Part shown: positions 1 through 9,882 of the stretch, one piece after another
Layout of the letters: every line of letters starts with the position of its first letter
How positions within the stretch are numbered: the first letter of the stretch is position 1
Origin: an uncultured Lysobacterales bacterium
Lineage (GTDB): Bacteria > Pseudomonadota > Gammaproteobacteria > Xanthomonadales > Xanthomonadaceae
Assembly (NCBI GenBank): GCA_946886865.1
Contig: CAMPJI010000084.1
Location: 1-9,980, forward strand
Reading direction: 5' to 3'
Length of the DNA: 9,980 nucleotides
Made by a program: the position numbers and the translations under genes
Notes under the pieces: model-generated
Told to the model about the DNA's origin: nothing
The model's input: the letters and a program-made list of their open reading frames with translations, nothing else
Database searches by the model: none

Positions 1-200
1 ACGGCGTGTCGCTGGACGTCGGCTTCTATTACATGGCCAACGCGATGGGCCGGCTGCTGGGCACGGTGCTGTCGGGCTGGGTCTACCAGGTGGCCGGGCT
101 GGAGGCGTGCCTGTGGATCTCCGCCACGCTGGTCGCCATGGCGGCCGTATTGGCGAGGGCGATGCCGTCGGTCAACCGGCCGGCCGCTGCCACGCCATGA
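1..200 (+). CDS. arsJ: MFS permease, C-terminal end (probable ArsJ organoarsenical exporter), partial
   Basis: The gene enters from the left edge; only the last 65 codons (frame beginning at base 3) and the TGA at 198-200 are present. The fragment holds two hydrophobic segments, about residues 8-30 and 33-52 of the visible part. They are joined by a short loop containing [10 protein letters not shown], as in the last two helices of a major facilitator permease, and a short polar tail follows. The stretch [17 protein letters not shown] resembles, from memory, the end of ArsJ, a family known to export 1-arseno-3-phosphoglycerate across the inner membrane. arsH begins 38 bases downstream on the same strand, which supports an arsenic operon. 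The fragment is too short to exclude another MFS subfamily. MFS membership is fairly secure; the ArsJ name is inferred. Confidence 0.65.
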   Translation, partial: GVSLDVGFYYMANAMGRLLGTVLSGWVYQVAGLEACLWISATLVAMAAVLARAMPSVNRPAAATP

Positions 201-208
201 CCGTGCGC

Positions 209-225
209 GTTGCACGCCCTGCAAC
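209..225 (+). repeat. Small inverted repeat between arsJ and arsH
   Basis: GTTGCA (209-214) and TGCAAC (220-225) are perfect inverted arms around the 5-base spacer CGCCC. The right arm ends one base before the GGAG ribosome-binding site of arsH at 227-230. It could fold as a 6-bp hairpin in the transcript next to that site, or be chance. No function is known to me. Confidence 0.4.
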
Positions 226-238
226 CGGAGCACACGAC

Positions 239-985
239 ATGAGCCTGCTCGAACCCATTCCCGTCCCTCGGCTGCGCGAGCTGCGTGACGCCGATGTCCT
301 GCCGGCGCTGCAGCGCGAGCACCTGCCACTGCCGGCCATCGACGGCCACGCGCCGCGGATCCTGCTGCTCTACGGCTCGTTGCGGGAGCGCTCGTACTCG
401 CGGCTGGCGGTGGAGGAGGCCGCCCGGCTGCTGCAGCTGATGGGTGCGGAGCCCCGCATCTTCGATCCGGGCGACCTGCCGCTGCCCGACCAGGTGGCCG
501 GCGACGACCACCCGGCCGTGCGTGAACTGCGCGCGTTGTCGGCGTGGTCGGAAGGGCAGGTGTGGTGCAGCCCGGAGCGCCACGGCCAGATCACCGGCGT
601 CATGAAGGCGCAGATCGACCACCTGCCGCTGGCGATGGGCGGCGTGCGCCCGACCCAGGGCCGGACGCTGGCGGTGATGCAGGTGTCGGGTGGCTCGCAG
701 TCGTTCAACGCGGTCAACACGCTGCGGCTGCTGGGGCGCTGGATGCGCATGGTCACGATCCCCAACCAGTCCAGCGTCGCCAAGGCCTGGCAGGAGTTCG
801 ACGACGCGGGCCGCATGCGTGCATCGCCGTACTACGACCGCATCGTCGACGTGATGGAGGAGCTGGTGCGCTTCACCCTGCTGACCCGCCCGCACGTAGC
901 GGCGCTGACGGACCGCTATTCGGAACGGCGCTCGGCCGCCGACCGGGCCCGTACCGGGTTCGCCCGCAACGCCTCCAGCGGCTGA
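239..985 (+). CDS. arsH: ArsH, NADPH-dependent FMN reductase of organoarsenical resistance
   Basis: A 248-residue flavodoxin-like flavoprotein of the ArsH family. Family members reduce FMN with NADPH and oxidise trivalent methylated or aromatic arsenicals to less toxic pentavalent forms in the cytoplasm. The phosphate-binding loop GSLRERSYS is at residues 46-54. The strongly conserved ArsH core runs from about residue 114 ([14 protein letters not shown]) through [20 protein letters not shown] (135-154) to [15 protein letters not shown] (166-180). [15 protein letters not shown] lies near 196-210. Length fits the family (about 230-250). ATG 239 is chosen because GGAG at 227-230 sits 8 bases ahead and the family N-terminus matches. 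The open frame extends upstream to 107 but there overlaps the permease gene. It is probably co-transcribed with the permease 38 bases upstream. I see no truncation or missing motif. Confidence 0.95.
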   Translation: MSLLEPIPVPRLRELRDADVLPALQREHLPLPAIDGHAPRILLLYGSLRERSYSRLAVEEAARLLQLMGAEPRIFDPGDLPLPDQVAGDDHPAVRELRALSAWSEGQVWCSPERHGQITGVMKAQIDHLPLAMGGVRPTQGRTLAVMQVSGGSQSFNAVNTLRLLGRWMRMVTIPNQSSVAKAWQEFDDAGRMRASPYYDRIVDVMEELVRFTLLTRPHVAALTDRYSERRSAADRARTGFARNASSG

Positions 986-995
986 TCCGACGGGA

Positions 996-1013
996 CCGCC
1001 GGACCCCCGGTGG
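996..1013 (+). terminator. Weak hairpin after arsH, possible operon terminator
   Basis: CCGCCGG (996-1002) pairs with CCGGTGG (1007-1013), with one G-U pair, over a 4-base loop, starting 11 bases after the arsH stop. No T-run follows, so it could end transcription only weakly or simply reflect the GC-rich sequence. Confidence 0.3.
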
Positions 1014-1031
1014 CGCCTGCTGCGATGCGTC

Positions 1032-1059
1032 ATGACCCCGCACGCCAACGTGCTAGCGT
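1032..1059 (+). promoter_or_regulatory. Candidate promoter for the TonB-dependent receptor
   Basis: The 986-1219 gap holds no gene I can support. The best promoter-like pair is ATGACC (1032-1037) as -35 and TAGCGT (1054-1059) as -10, spaced 16 bases apart. TG at 1051-1052 sits one base before the -10, making an extended -10. The hexamers are poor matches. Transcription from here would leave a leader of roughly 150 bases before the ATG at 1220. I see no Fur box or other recognisable operator in the rest of the gap. Confidence 0.25.
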
Positions 1060-1219
1060 CGGCGCGCCCGTTCGCGATGGACGTGCGCCCAGCGCCGGCC
1101 TACCGATGGCCGGTCGAAGCGCGCGATCGCGTGGGGCAGGGGACTGCCGGCGTCGGGGGACGCGGCGAATTCAGCGGGCACCCGCCAACGGTGGCCGCAT
1201 CAGCCAGGGGAGAGTCGAG

Positions 1220-3805
1220 ATGGGTTGCCGCAAGCCGGATCGCCGCATGCTGGTCGTGGCCGTCGCTGCCGTGTTGGGCACGATGGTCGCTGCGCCTTTG
1301 TACGCACAGGAGGCCGCCAACGCTGCGGCGCAGGCCACCCAGGACCAAGAGGAGGCCACCACGCTGGCCGGCCTCACCGTCACCGCGCAGAAGCGCGAAG
1401 AAGCCCTGCAGGACGTGCCGATCTCCATCACCGCGTTGCCCGAACAGCTGCTGCTCGATACCGGCATCCGCGACGTCAAGGACGTGCAGGTGCTGGTGCC
1501 GGGCCTGACGGTGACCAGCACGCAGAGCGAGGCGCAGACCACCGCGCGCATCCGCGGCGTCGGCACCGTGGGCGACAACGCCGGCCTGGAGTCCTCGGTC
1601 GGCATCGTCATCGACGGCGTGTACCGCCCGCGCAACGGCGTGGGCTTCGGTGACCTCGGCGAGATCGAGCGCATCGAAGTGCTGAAGGGCCCGCAGGGGA
1701 CGGTGTTCGGCAAGAACACCTCCGCGGGTGTCATCAACGTCATCACCAAGCGACCCGACTACACGACGCGCGTGGAAGGCGAGCTCACCGTCGGCAACTA
1801 CAACGCGCTGGGCGTGGCCGGCTCGCTCAACACCCCGATCGGCGACAACGCCGCCTTCCGCGTCTACGCCGCCAAGCGCAAGCGCGACGGCTTCATGGAC
1901 GTGCGCACCGGCGGCGGTCCACGCCGCGAGACCGAGGACTACGACCAGAATTTCCACTCCCTGCGCGGCCAGTTGCTGCTGGAACCGAGCGACACGCTGG
2001 ATATCAACGTCATCGCCGACTTCACCAGCCGCGAGGAGAACTGCTGCACGGGCGTCACCGTGGTCCGTGGCGGCACCGCGGCCATCATCGACGCGCTCTC
2101 GCCCGACGAGGGCGTGGCACCGGTGGCCGATCCGTTCGCCCGCACCGCATGGAGCAACCGCAGCACCGAGCAGGACATCAAGGACAAGGGCATCTCGATG
2201 GAGACGAACTGGATCACGCCCTGGTTCGGCGATGCGGTCCTGACCTCGGTGTCGGCCTACCGCGAGTGGGCGTCCATCAACGGGCTGGACTTCGACTTCA
2301 GCAGTGCCGACCTGCTGTACCGCAACCCCGAGCGCGACGAGTCGTTGACCGCATTCGAAACGACCACGCAGGAGTACCGCCTGACCGGCGCCACCGACTC
2401 CATCGACTGGATGGTCGGCGCGTTCTATTCCAACGAGGACCTCGACCGCAACGAGACCTACCGCATCGGCGGGGCCTACGAGCCGTACCTGTCGATCGCG
2501 CTGCTGTCGCTGGTCAACCCGGCACTGGGGCAGCGGCCCGACGCGCCGCTGTTCCTGGCCGACGCCACCGGACTGCCGCCAGGCACGGTGTTCGCCGGCT
2601 TCGGTGCGGACGACACGTACCGGCAGAACGCCGAGAGCCTGGCGTTCTTCACCAACAACACCTGGCATGCGACCGATGCGCTCGACCTGACGCTGGGCCT
2701 TCGCTACACGCGCGAGGACAAGGCGCTGGACTCGGCGTACTCCAATCCCAACGGCAGCCCCGGCTGCTCGGCGATGCTGTCGCCGGAGGGCCAGGCCCGC
2801 ATCGCCCAGGCGTTGCTGTCGCGCGGCGTTCCGGCCGCGGCGCTGCCTTCGGTGATCCCGCAGGTGATCGGCTACGGCTGCCTGCCGTGGGCCAATCCGC
2901 TGCACAACGGCCGCGCCACCCGCCAGGAGCGAGAGGAGAAAGAGTGGTCGGGCACGCTGAAGGCGGCCTACCGCTGGAACGACACGTGGATGACCTACGC
3001 CTCGGCCGCACGCGGCTACAAGGCCGGGGGGTTCAACCTGGACCGCGTCCAGTCCAACACCGGCCTGTCCAGCGGTACGGCGGGCATCATCCCGGTGGCC
3101 GACACGTCCTTCCCGGGCGAGTTTGTCGACAGCTACGAGCTGGGCGCCAAGACCACGTGGGCCGGCGGCAACCTGCTGATCAACGCCACGCTGTTCCACC
3201 AGACCTACGAGGACTTCCAGCTCAACAGCTTCCTGGGCACCAGCTTCGTGGTGCGCTCGATTCCGGAAGTCGTGTCGCAGGGCATCGATACCGAAGTGCT
3301 GTGGAACACGGGCTTTGACGGCCTGTCCTTCCAGGGCGGCGTGACCTACGCCGACACCCGCTATGGCGACGAGGTGCCGGGGCCGGACTTCGTCGAGCCT
3401 GCCGGCGCGCTGTACAAGCTGCCGGGCAGCCGCATCAGCTTCGCCCCGTTGTGGTCGACGTCCGGTGCGGTGACCTACGAGTGGGGCTTCGGCGCGGACC
3501 TGCTGGGCCGGTTCAACCTCGGCGCCAAGTACATGTCCGAGTTCAATACCGGCTCCGACCTGGACGTGGAAAAGGTCCAGGAGGGCTACACGGTGGTCAA
3601 CGCGCGGCTCGGTTTCGGTGCACGCGACCGCAGCTGGATGGTCGAGCTGTGGGGCCTGAACATCACCGACGAGGAGTACGTGCAGGTGGGCTTCGACGCC
3701 CCGCTGCAGAACGTCTCGCCGGTGCCGGGCAACCCGTTCAATTCGTACAACGCGTTCCCGGGCGCGCCGGCCACCTACGGCGTCACGCTGCGGGTGATGT
3801 ACTGA
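1220..3805 (+). CDS. TonB-dependent outer-membrane receptor, ligand unknown
   Basis: An 861-residue outer-membrane importer of the plug-and-barrel family, which moves siderophores, vitamins, sugars or other large ligands into the periplasm using TonB-ExbBD energy. A signal peptide is clear: basic residues 4-9 (RKPDRR), a hydrophobic core at about 11-25, and likely cleavage after Ala29 (LYA|QE). A TonB-box-like stretch TTLAGLTV is at 47-54. The plug domain (about 60-178) runs from EALQDVPISITALP to a region containing IERIEVLKGPQGTVFGKN and GVINVITKRP. The remaining part is the 22-strand barrel, ending in the aromatic VMY expected for BamA recognition. Cysteines are few: Cys275/276, Cys516 and Cys554, the last two in a long probable outer loop. 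Start ATG 1220 has AGGGGAGAG at 1206-1214 ahead of it; the open frame reaches 1010 but that stretch lacks a signal peptide. No partner transporter or anti-sigma/sigma pair lies beside it, so the ligand cannot be inferred. Confidence 0.93.
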   Translation: MGCRKPDRRMLVVAVAAVLGTMVAAPLYAQEAANAAAQATQDQEEATTLAGLTVTAQKREEALQDVPISITALPEQLLLDTGIRDVKDVQVLVPGLTVTSTQSEAQTTARIRGVGTVGDNAGLESSVGIVIDGVYRPRNGVGFGDLGEIERIEVLKGPQGTVFGKNTSAGVINVITKRPDYTTRVEGELTVGNYNALGVAGSLNTPIGDNAAFRVYAAKRKRDGFMDVRTGGGPRRETEDYDQNFHSLRGQLLLEPSDTLDINVIADFTSREENCCTGVTVVRGGTAAIIDALSPDEGVAPVADPFARTAWSNRSTEQDIKDKGISMETNWITPWFGDAVLTSVSAYREWASINGLDFDFSSADLLYRNPERDESLTAFETTTQEYRLTGATDSIDWMVGAFYSNEDLDRNETYRIGGAYEPYLSIALLSLVNPALGQRPDAPLFLADATGLPPGTVFAGFGADDTYRQNAESLAFFTNNTWHATDALDLTLGLRYTREDKALDSAYSNPNGSPGCSAMLSPEGQARIAQALLSRGVPAAALPSVIPQVIGYGCLPWANPLHNGRATRQEREEKEWSGTLKAAYRWNDTWMTYASAARGYKAGGFNLDRVQSNTGLSSGTAGIIPVADTSFPGEFVDSYELGAKTTWAGGNLLINATLFHQTYEDFQLNSFLGTSFVVRSIPEVVSQGIDTEVLWNTGFDGLSFQGGVTYADTRYGDEVPGPDFVEPAGALYKLPGSRISFAPLWSTSGAVTYEWGFGADLLGRFNLGAKYMSEFNTGSDLDVEKVQEGYTVVNARLGFGARDRSWMVELWGLNITDEEYVQVGFDAPLQNVSPVPGNPFNSYNAFPGAPATYGVTLRVMY

Positions 3806-3835
3806 CGGGGTAGGGCCGCCCGACGCGTCAAGCAT

Positions 3836-3861
3836 GCGCCCGGCCGGCAACGGCCGGGCGC
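3836..3861 (+). terminator. Strong hairpin after the receptor gene, GCAA tetraloop
   Basis: GCGCCCGGCCG (3836-3846) and CGGCCGGGCGC (3851-3861) form a perfect 11-bp all-G/C stem closed by GCAA, a GNRA-type loop. It starts 30 bases after the receptor stop codon. The tail TTCGCTAT is only weakly T-rich, but the stem is very stable. It also occupies the place where the -35 region of pncC would lie. Confidence 0.7.
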
Positions 3862-3866
3862 TTCGC

Positions 3867-3872
3867 TATCAT
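3867..3872 (+). promoter_or_regulatory. Candidate -10 of pncC promoter
   Basis: TATCAT matches five of six bases of TATAAT. It ends 7 bases before ATG 3880, so the expected transcription start falls at or next to that ATG. No good -35 is visible; the terminator stem of the preceding gene covers that place. Confidence 0.45.
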
Positions 3873-3879
3873 GCGGCGC

Positions 3880-4380
3880 ATGAGCAAAGACGTCTCCGAC
3901 GCCGCGCTGCAGGCGCAGGCCGAACGGGTCGCGCAGGCGGCCCTCCACCACCACCAGCGCCTGGTCACCGCCGAGAGCTGCACGGGCGGGTGGATCGCCA
4001 AGACCCTGACCGATGTGGCGGGTTCCTCGGCCTGGTTCGACTGCGGCATGGCGGCCTACAGCTACGAGGCCAAGCAGGCGATGCTGGGGGTCAGCCCGCA
4101 TACGCTGGAAGACCACGGCGCGGTCAGCCGGGAAACCGTGATCGAGATGGTGTCGGGCGCCCTGGTGAACTCCGGCGCCACCATCGCCGTGGCCGTCACC
4201 GGCATCGCCGGGCCGGGCGGCGGCACCGACGACAAGCCCGTCGGAACGGTGTGGATCGCATGGAAGCGGCGTGGCGGCTATCCGACCGCGGTGGTCTTCC
4301 ATTTCGATGGGGACCGGGAGGCCATCCGGCGGCAGACGGTCGCCGCCTCCCTGCACGGGCTGCTCGAGCTGATGGACTGA
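3880..4380 (+). CDS. pncC: PncC, nicotinamide-nucleotide amidase (CinA C-terminal family)
   Basis: A 166-residue stand-alone CinA C-terminal domain. The family deamidates nicotinamide mononucleotide to nicotinate mononucleotide in the cytoplasm, recycling the NMN released by NAD-dependent DNA ligase and other NAD users. The signature AESCTGGW is at residues 31-38, with Ser33 the conserved serine proposed as nucleophile. Further family blocks are [28 protein letters not shown] and [10 protein letters not shown] (107-116), followed by [10 protein letters not shown]. The length matches stand-alone PncC proteins (about 160-165), and there is no N-terminal molybdopterin-like domain of full CinA. 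Two in-frame ATGs exist, 3871 and 3880; neither has an SD. I choose 3880 because TATCAT at 3867-3872 overlaps the first and would start a leaderless mRNA at the second. lexA follows 66 bases after the stop, an order common in this family of bacteria. Confidence 0.9.
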   Translation: MSKDVSDAALQAQAERVAQAALHHHQRLVTAESCTGGWIAKTLTDVAGSSAWFDCGMAAYSYEAKQAMLGVSPHTLEDHGAVSRETVIEMVSGALVNSGATIAVAVTGIAGPGGGTDDKPVGTVWIAWKRRGGYPTAVVFHFDGDREAIRRQTVAASLHGLLELMD

Positions 4381-4399
4381 CCGCCCGTCGGTCGCGCCG

Positions 4400-4422
4400 G
4401 CCGCACGGTTGCAACCGGCGGC
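4400..4422 (+). repeat. Palindrome and possible hairpin ahead of lexA
   Basis: CGGTTGCAACCG at 4406-4417 is a perfect 12-base palindrome. It is extended by GCCGC (4400-4404) and GCGGC (4418-4422), with one unpaired A at 4405. It begins 20 bases after the pncC stop, so it may be the pncC terminator. It also contains the proposed -35 of lexA (TTGCAA 4409-4414), so it could instead be a protein-binding site. Confidence 0.5.
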
Positions 4423-4438
4423 TGGGCGTTAGTAGTAT
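4409..4438 (+). promoter_or_regulatory. Candidate lexA promoter
   Basis: TTGCAA (4409-4414, four of six matches to TTGACA) and TAGTAT (4433-4438, four of six to TATAAT) are 18 bases apart. Transcription would be expected to start about 4445-4447, at the lexA ATG. The -10 lies inside the LexA operator, so bound LexA would block RNA polymerase. Confidence 0.5.
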
Positions 4439-4447
4439 TGCTACCCA
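4429..4447 (+). promoter_or_regulatory. LexA operator (SOS box) of lexA
   Basis: TTAGTAGTATTGCTA (4429-4443) fits the TTAG-N6-TACTA pattern known for LexA of Xylella and Xanthomonas with one mismatch (TGCTA for TACTA). Against the fuller palindromic form TTAGTAGTAATACTACTAA, 15 of 19 positions agree by my count. It overlaps the proposed -10 and reaches the first base of the start codon, as expected for autorepression. Confidence 0.8.
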
Positions 4448-5079
4448 TGGACCTGACCGACACCCAGCGCAGCATCCTTGGGCTGATCGCCGAGCGTATC
4501 GAGGCCGAGGGCGTGCCGCCGTCGCAGACCGAGATTGCCCGCGCGATGGGCTTCAACAGCGTCCGCGCCGCGCAGTACCACCTGGAAGCCCTGGAGCGGG
4601 CGGGTGCCATCGAGCGCCGCCCCGGGCGGGCCCGCGGCATCCGGCTTCTGGTGGATTCCCCGCCGTTGCAGCCGGCCTCCGTGGCCGATGGGGACGCCCT
4701 CCGCCTGCCCGTGCTCGGCCGCGTCGCGGCCGGTGCCCCGATCGGGGCCGACATCGGCTCGGACGACTTTGTCTTGCTCGATCGTGTGTTCTTCTCACCC
4801 GCGCCGGACTACCTGCTGAAGGTGCAGGGCGACTCGATGCGCGACGAGGGCATCTTCGACGGCGACCTGATCGGCGTGCACCGCACCCGGGATGCCCGCT
4901 CCGGCCAGATCGTCGTCGCCCGCATCGATGACGAGGTCACCGTCAAGCTGCTGAAGATCGGCTCCGATCGCATCCGGCTGCTGCCCCGCAATCCGGACTA
5001 CGCACCGATCGATGTGCTGCCGGACCAGGACTTCGCCATCGAAGGCCTCTACTGCGGCTTGGTGAGGCCCAACCGTTGA
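4447..5079 (+). CDS. lexA: LexA, SOS repressor and self-cleaving serine peptidase
   Basis: A 210-residue repressor that binds SOS operators as a dimer and cleaves itself when stimulated by RecA-ssDNA filaments. The N-terminal winged helix-turn-helix covers about residues 1-70, with PPSQTEIARAMGFNSVRAA as the helix-turn-helix; its recognition helix differs from the E. coli sequence, in line with the different operator. A linker leads to the cleavage site Ala95-Gly96 (RVAAGAP). The catalytic pair is Ser130 in GDSM and Lys167 in VTVKLLK, the same 11-residue offset from E. coli Ala84, Ser119 and Lys156. Start ATG 4447 fits the family N-terminus (MDLTDTQ); a TTG at 4438 in the same frame would lie inside the operator. 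There is no SD, and the proposed transcript starts at or beside the ATG. All peptidase residues are present, so the protein should be functional. recA follows after 180 bases. Confidence 0.96.
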   Translation: MDLTDTQRSILGLIAERIEAEGVPPSQTEIARAMGFNSVRAAQYHLEALERAGAIERRPGRARGIRLLVDSPPLQPASVADGDALRLPVLGRVAAGAPIGADIGSDDFVLLDRVFFSPAPDYLLKVQGDSMRDEGIFDGDLIGVHRTRDARSGQIVVARIDDEVTVKLLKIGSDRIRLLPRNPDYAPIDVLPDQDFAIEGLYCGLVRPNR

Positions 5080-5191
5080 TCCGCGGGCGCGCCCCGGACG
5101 TGTCCGTCATCCCGGCGCGGCGCTTTCCTACCCCGCGCCCAGCCCGATTTCCCTGCCGGCGTCCCCCGCTGGACGCTACGGTGCCTGGGCG

Positions 5192-5210
5192 GGTCGCAGC
5201 CCGTGCGACC
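5192..5210 (+). promoter_or_regulatory. Perfect inverted repeat ahead of recA, possible operator
   Basis: GGTCGCA (5192-5198) and TGCGACC (5204-5210) are perfect 7-base inverted arms around GCCCG. The centre lies about 20 bases upstream of the -10-like TAGAGT, roughly where a -35 would be. It does not resemble the TTAG-type operator of lexA. It may be a regulator site or a transcript hairpin from lexA read-through. Confidence 0.5.
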
Positions 5211-5219
5211 GACCCGGCC

Positions 5220-5225
5220 TAGAGT
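5220..5225 (+). promoter_or_regulatory. Candidate -10 of recA promoter
   Basis: TAGAGT matches four of six bases of TATAAT. It would start a transcript near 5232, giving a leader of about 28 bases that contains the AAGGAA ribosome-binding site (5248-5253). No -35 resembling TTGACA is visible at the right spacing. The remainder of the 5080-5259 gap holds no gene. Confidence 0.4.
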
Positions 5226-5259
5226 GCCCCCAATCCCGATGCCACCCAAGGAATCCACG

Positions 5260-6297
<1,038 letters not shown>

Positions 6298-6301
6298 ACC
6301 C

Positions 6302-6321
6302 GAAAGGCGGTACGAAAGGCG
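6302..6321 (+). repeat. Tandem GAAAGGCG repeat with recX ribosome-binding site
   Basis: GAAAGGCG occurs at 6302-6309 and again at 6314-6321. The second copy provides GAAAGG at 6314-6319, 9 bases before the recX ATG, as its ribosome-binding site. The first copy lies 5 bases after the recA stop and could be a second ribosome-landing site or a chance duplication. Confidence 0.55.
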
Positions 6322-6328
6322 CTGAACG

Positions 6329-6985
6329 ATGGCCACCCCCGACAGCCCCACATCCGGTACCGGTCCTGCCCGGCCGCCGGAGCCGTCCGGGTCCGGTCCG
6401 ACTGCGGACCCGGCGGACGCGGGGTTGGACGGGGTGGCCGTCTCATCGGAGGCAGGCGCCGGAGGGGCGCCGGAGCCGCTGTTCCCGGAGGGCGACGCCC
6501 GCCCGAGCGGCAGCGGGCGCAGGAAGCGCGGCCGGGCACCGGCCAGCACCACCCAGCGGGCACTGGCCCTGCTGGTGCGGCGCGAGCACTCGGCGCGTGA
6601 GTTGAAACGCAAGCTGGTGGCACGCGGGCTCGACCCGGACGAGGTGCGCGAATCGGTGGAGCGGCTGGCGGATGCCGGCTGGCAGGACGACACCCGATTC
6701 GCCGAAAGCCTGGTCCGCGGTCGCGCGGCCAGTGGCTACGGGCCCATCCACGTACGCGCCGAACTGGGCACGCACGGCCTGGACGGCGCCGCGGTCGAGG
6801 CGGCCATGGGGAGCTTCGACGGTGATTGGACGGAACAGGCCCGCGACCTCGCACGTCGTCGCTGCGGCCCGCCGCGCGACGACCTGGCCTGGCGTCGGAA
6901 AGTCGCCGACCTGCTGGCGCGGCGCGGGTTCCCGGGCGACATCATCCGCACCGTGAGCCGGTTCGATCCCGACGACGTCTTCTAG
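6329..6985 (+). CDS. recX: RecX, modulator of RecA, with long low-complexity N-terminus
   Basis: A 218-residue RecX. Family members bind in the RecA filament groove and limit filament growth and ATPase activity. The core of three-helix repeats spans about residues 73-218, with recognisable stretches [19 protein letters not shown] (79-97), [22 protein letters not shown] (112-133) and [19 protein letters not shown] (188-206). The first 72 residues are rich in Pro, Gly, Ala, Ser and acidic residues, look disordered, and end in a basic patch RRKRGR (64-69). Total length is clearly above E. coli RecX (166). Start ATG 6329 is supported by GAAAGG 9 bases ahead and its position 31 bases after recA. 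There is no in-frame start with a good site just before the core, so I keep the long form, but a shorter product cannot be excluded. Confidence 0.9.
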   Translation: MATPDSPTSGTGPARPPEPSGSGPTADPADAGLDGVAVSSEAGAGGAPEPLFPEGDARPSGSGRRKRGRAPASTTQRALALLVRREHSARELKRKLVARGLDPDEVRESVERLADAGWQDDTRFAESLVRGRAASGYGPIHVRAELGTHGLDGAAVEAAMGSFDGDWTEQARDLARRRCGPPRDDLAWRRKVADLLARRGFPGDIIRTVSRFDPDDVF

Positions 6986-7112
6986 CCTCACGGCCGCGTC
7001 GTCTGCCTGTTACGCTTGTCGGCTCGCCCGGTTGACGCTGCCGCCAGACGGCCCCACGTTGGGAGCCCCGGCGGGCGTCGACCTGCCCAGCCCTCCGATC
7101 CGCGTGCCAGGC
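6986..7112 (+). promoter_or_regulatory. recX-alaS gap: weak promoter and leader hairpin
   Basis: No gene is seen. TACGCT (7011-7016) preceded by TG at 7008-7009 is an extended -10-like element, without a good -35. In the leader, GGCCCC (7050-7055) can pair with GGGAGCC (7061-7067), with one bulged A, over ACGTT. TTGACG at 7032-7037 resembles a -35 but has no -10 at the right distance. I see no strong terminator for recX, so alaS may also be read through from recA-recX. Confidence 0.25.
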
Positions 7113-9746
<2,634 letters not shown>

Positions 9747-9792
9747 CCCCGGCGACCCATGACTTCCATCGCTTGTGGCAGTGCCGCTGGCG

Positions 9793-9798
9793 TACAAT
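9793..9798 (+). promoter_or_regulatory. -10 of csrA promoter
   Basis: TACAAT matches five of six bases of TATAAT within an AT-richer patch (TACAATAAT) that stands out in this GC-rich window. TTGTGG (9773-9778) upstream is only 14 bases away, so the -35 is uncertain. Transcription would start near 9805 and give a leader of about 78 bases. Confidence 0.6.
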
Positions 9799-9819
9799 AA
9801 TCGCCGTTTGCTCAATCAC

Positions 9820-9833
9820 TGGAAGCGCTTCCA
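9820..9833 (+). repeat. Perfect palindrome in the csrA leader
   Basis: TGGAAGCGCTTCCA is a perfect 14-base palindrome, lying about 15-29 bases after the expected transcription start. It contains a GGA triplet (9821-9823) of the kind CsrA binds, preceded by ACT. As RNA it could form a hairpin with a tight loop; as DNA it could bind a dimeric regulator just downstream of the promoter. Confidence 0.55.
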
Positions 9834-9847
9834 CCGGGGCGCAATCG

Positions 9848-9876
9848 TCGGCCCACGAGCGGCCGGCCGAGGAGAA
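9848..9876 (+). promoter_or_regulatory. csrA ribosome-binding site with adjoining hairpin
   Basis: GAGGAGAA (9869-9876) is a strong ribosome-binding site ending 6 bases before the csrA ATG. TCGGCC (9848-9853) and GGCCGA (9865-9870) can pair over an 11-base loop, and the right arm takes in the first two bases of the site. The GGA at 9871-9873 inside it is a possible binding site for CsrA itself, as known for E. coli csrA autorepression; that role is inferred here. Confidence 0.5.
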
Positions 9877-9882
9877 CTACCC

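Noticed and set aside
107..238. N-terminal extension of ArsH to base 107
   Set aside because: It overlaps the permease gene in another frame, has no family similarity, and the ATG at 239 has a proper ribosome-binding site.
1010..1219. N-terminal extension of the receptor to base 1010
   Set aside because: It would bury the signal peptide 70 residues inside the protein; ATG 1220 has AGGGGAGAG ahead and a clean signal sequence.
1220..1309. Cys3 of the receptor as a lipoprotein cysteine
   Set aside because: It precedes the hydrophobic core rather than following it, so there is no lipobox; the LYA|QE site fits signal peptidase I.
1100..3850. A 916-codon open frame on the minus strand opposite the receptor gene
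   Set aside because: It mirrors a GC-rich gene whose third-position bias keeps the antisense frame open. The translation is Arg/Ala/His/Val-rich with no domain I recognise, while the + strand encodes a complete receptor.
5095..5106. CGGAC-GT-GTCCG after lexA as a terminator
   Set aside because: Arms of 5 bases with a 2-base centre cannot form a stable hairpin, and no T-run follows.
7032..7112. TTG at 7032 as the alaS start
   Set aside because: The added 27 residues are Pro/Gly-rich and absent from the family; AlaS normally begins a few residues before the motif matched by VRRDFIEFF.
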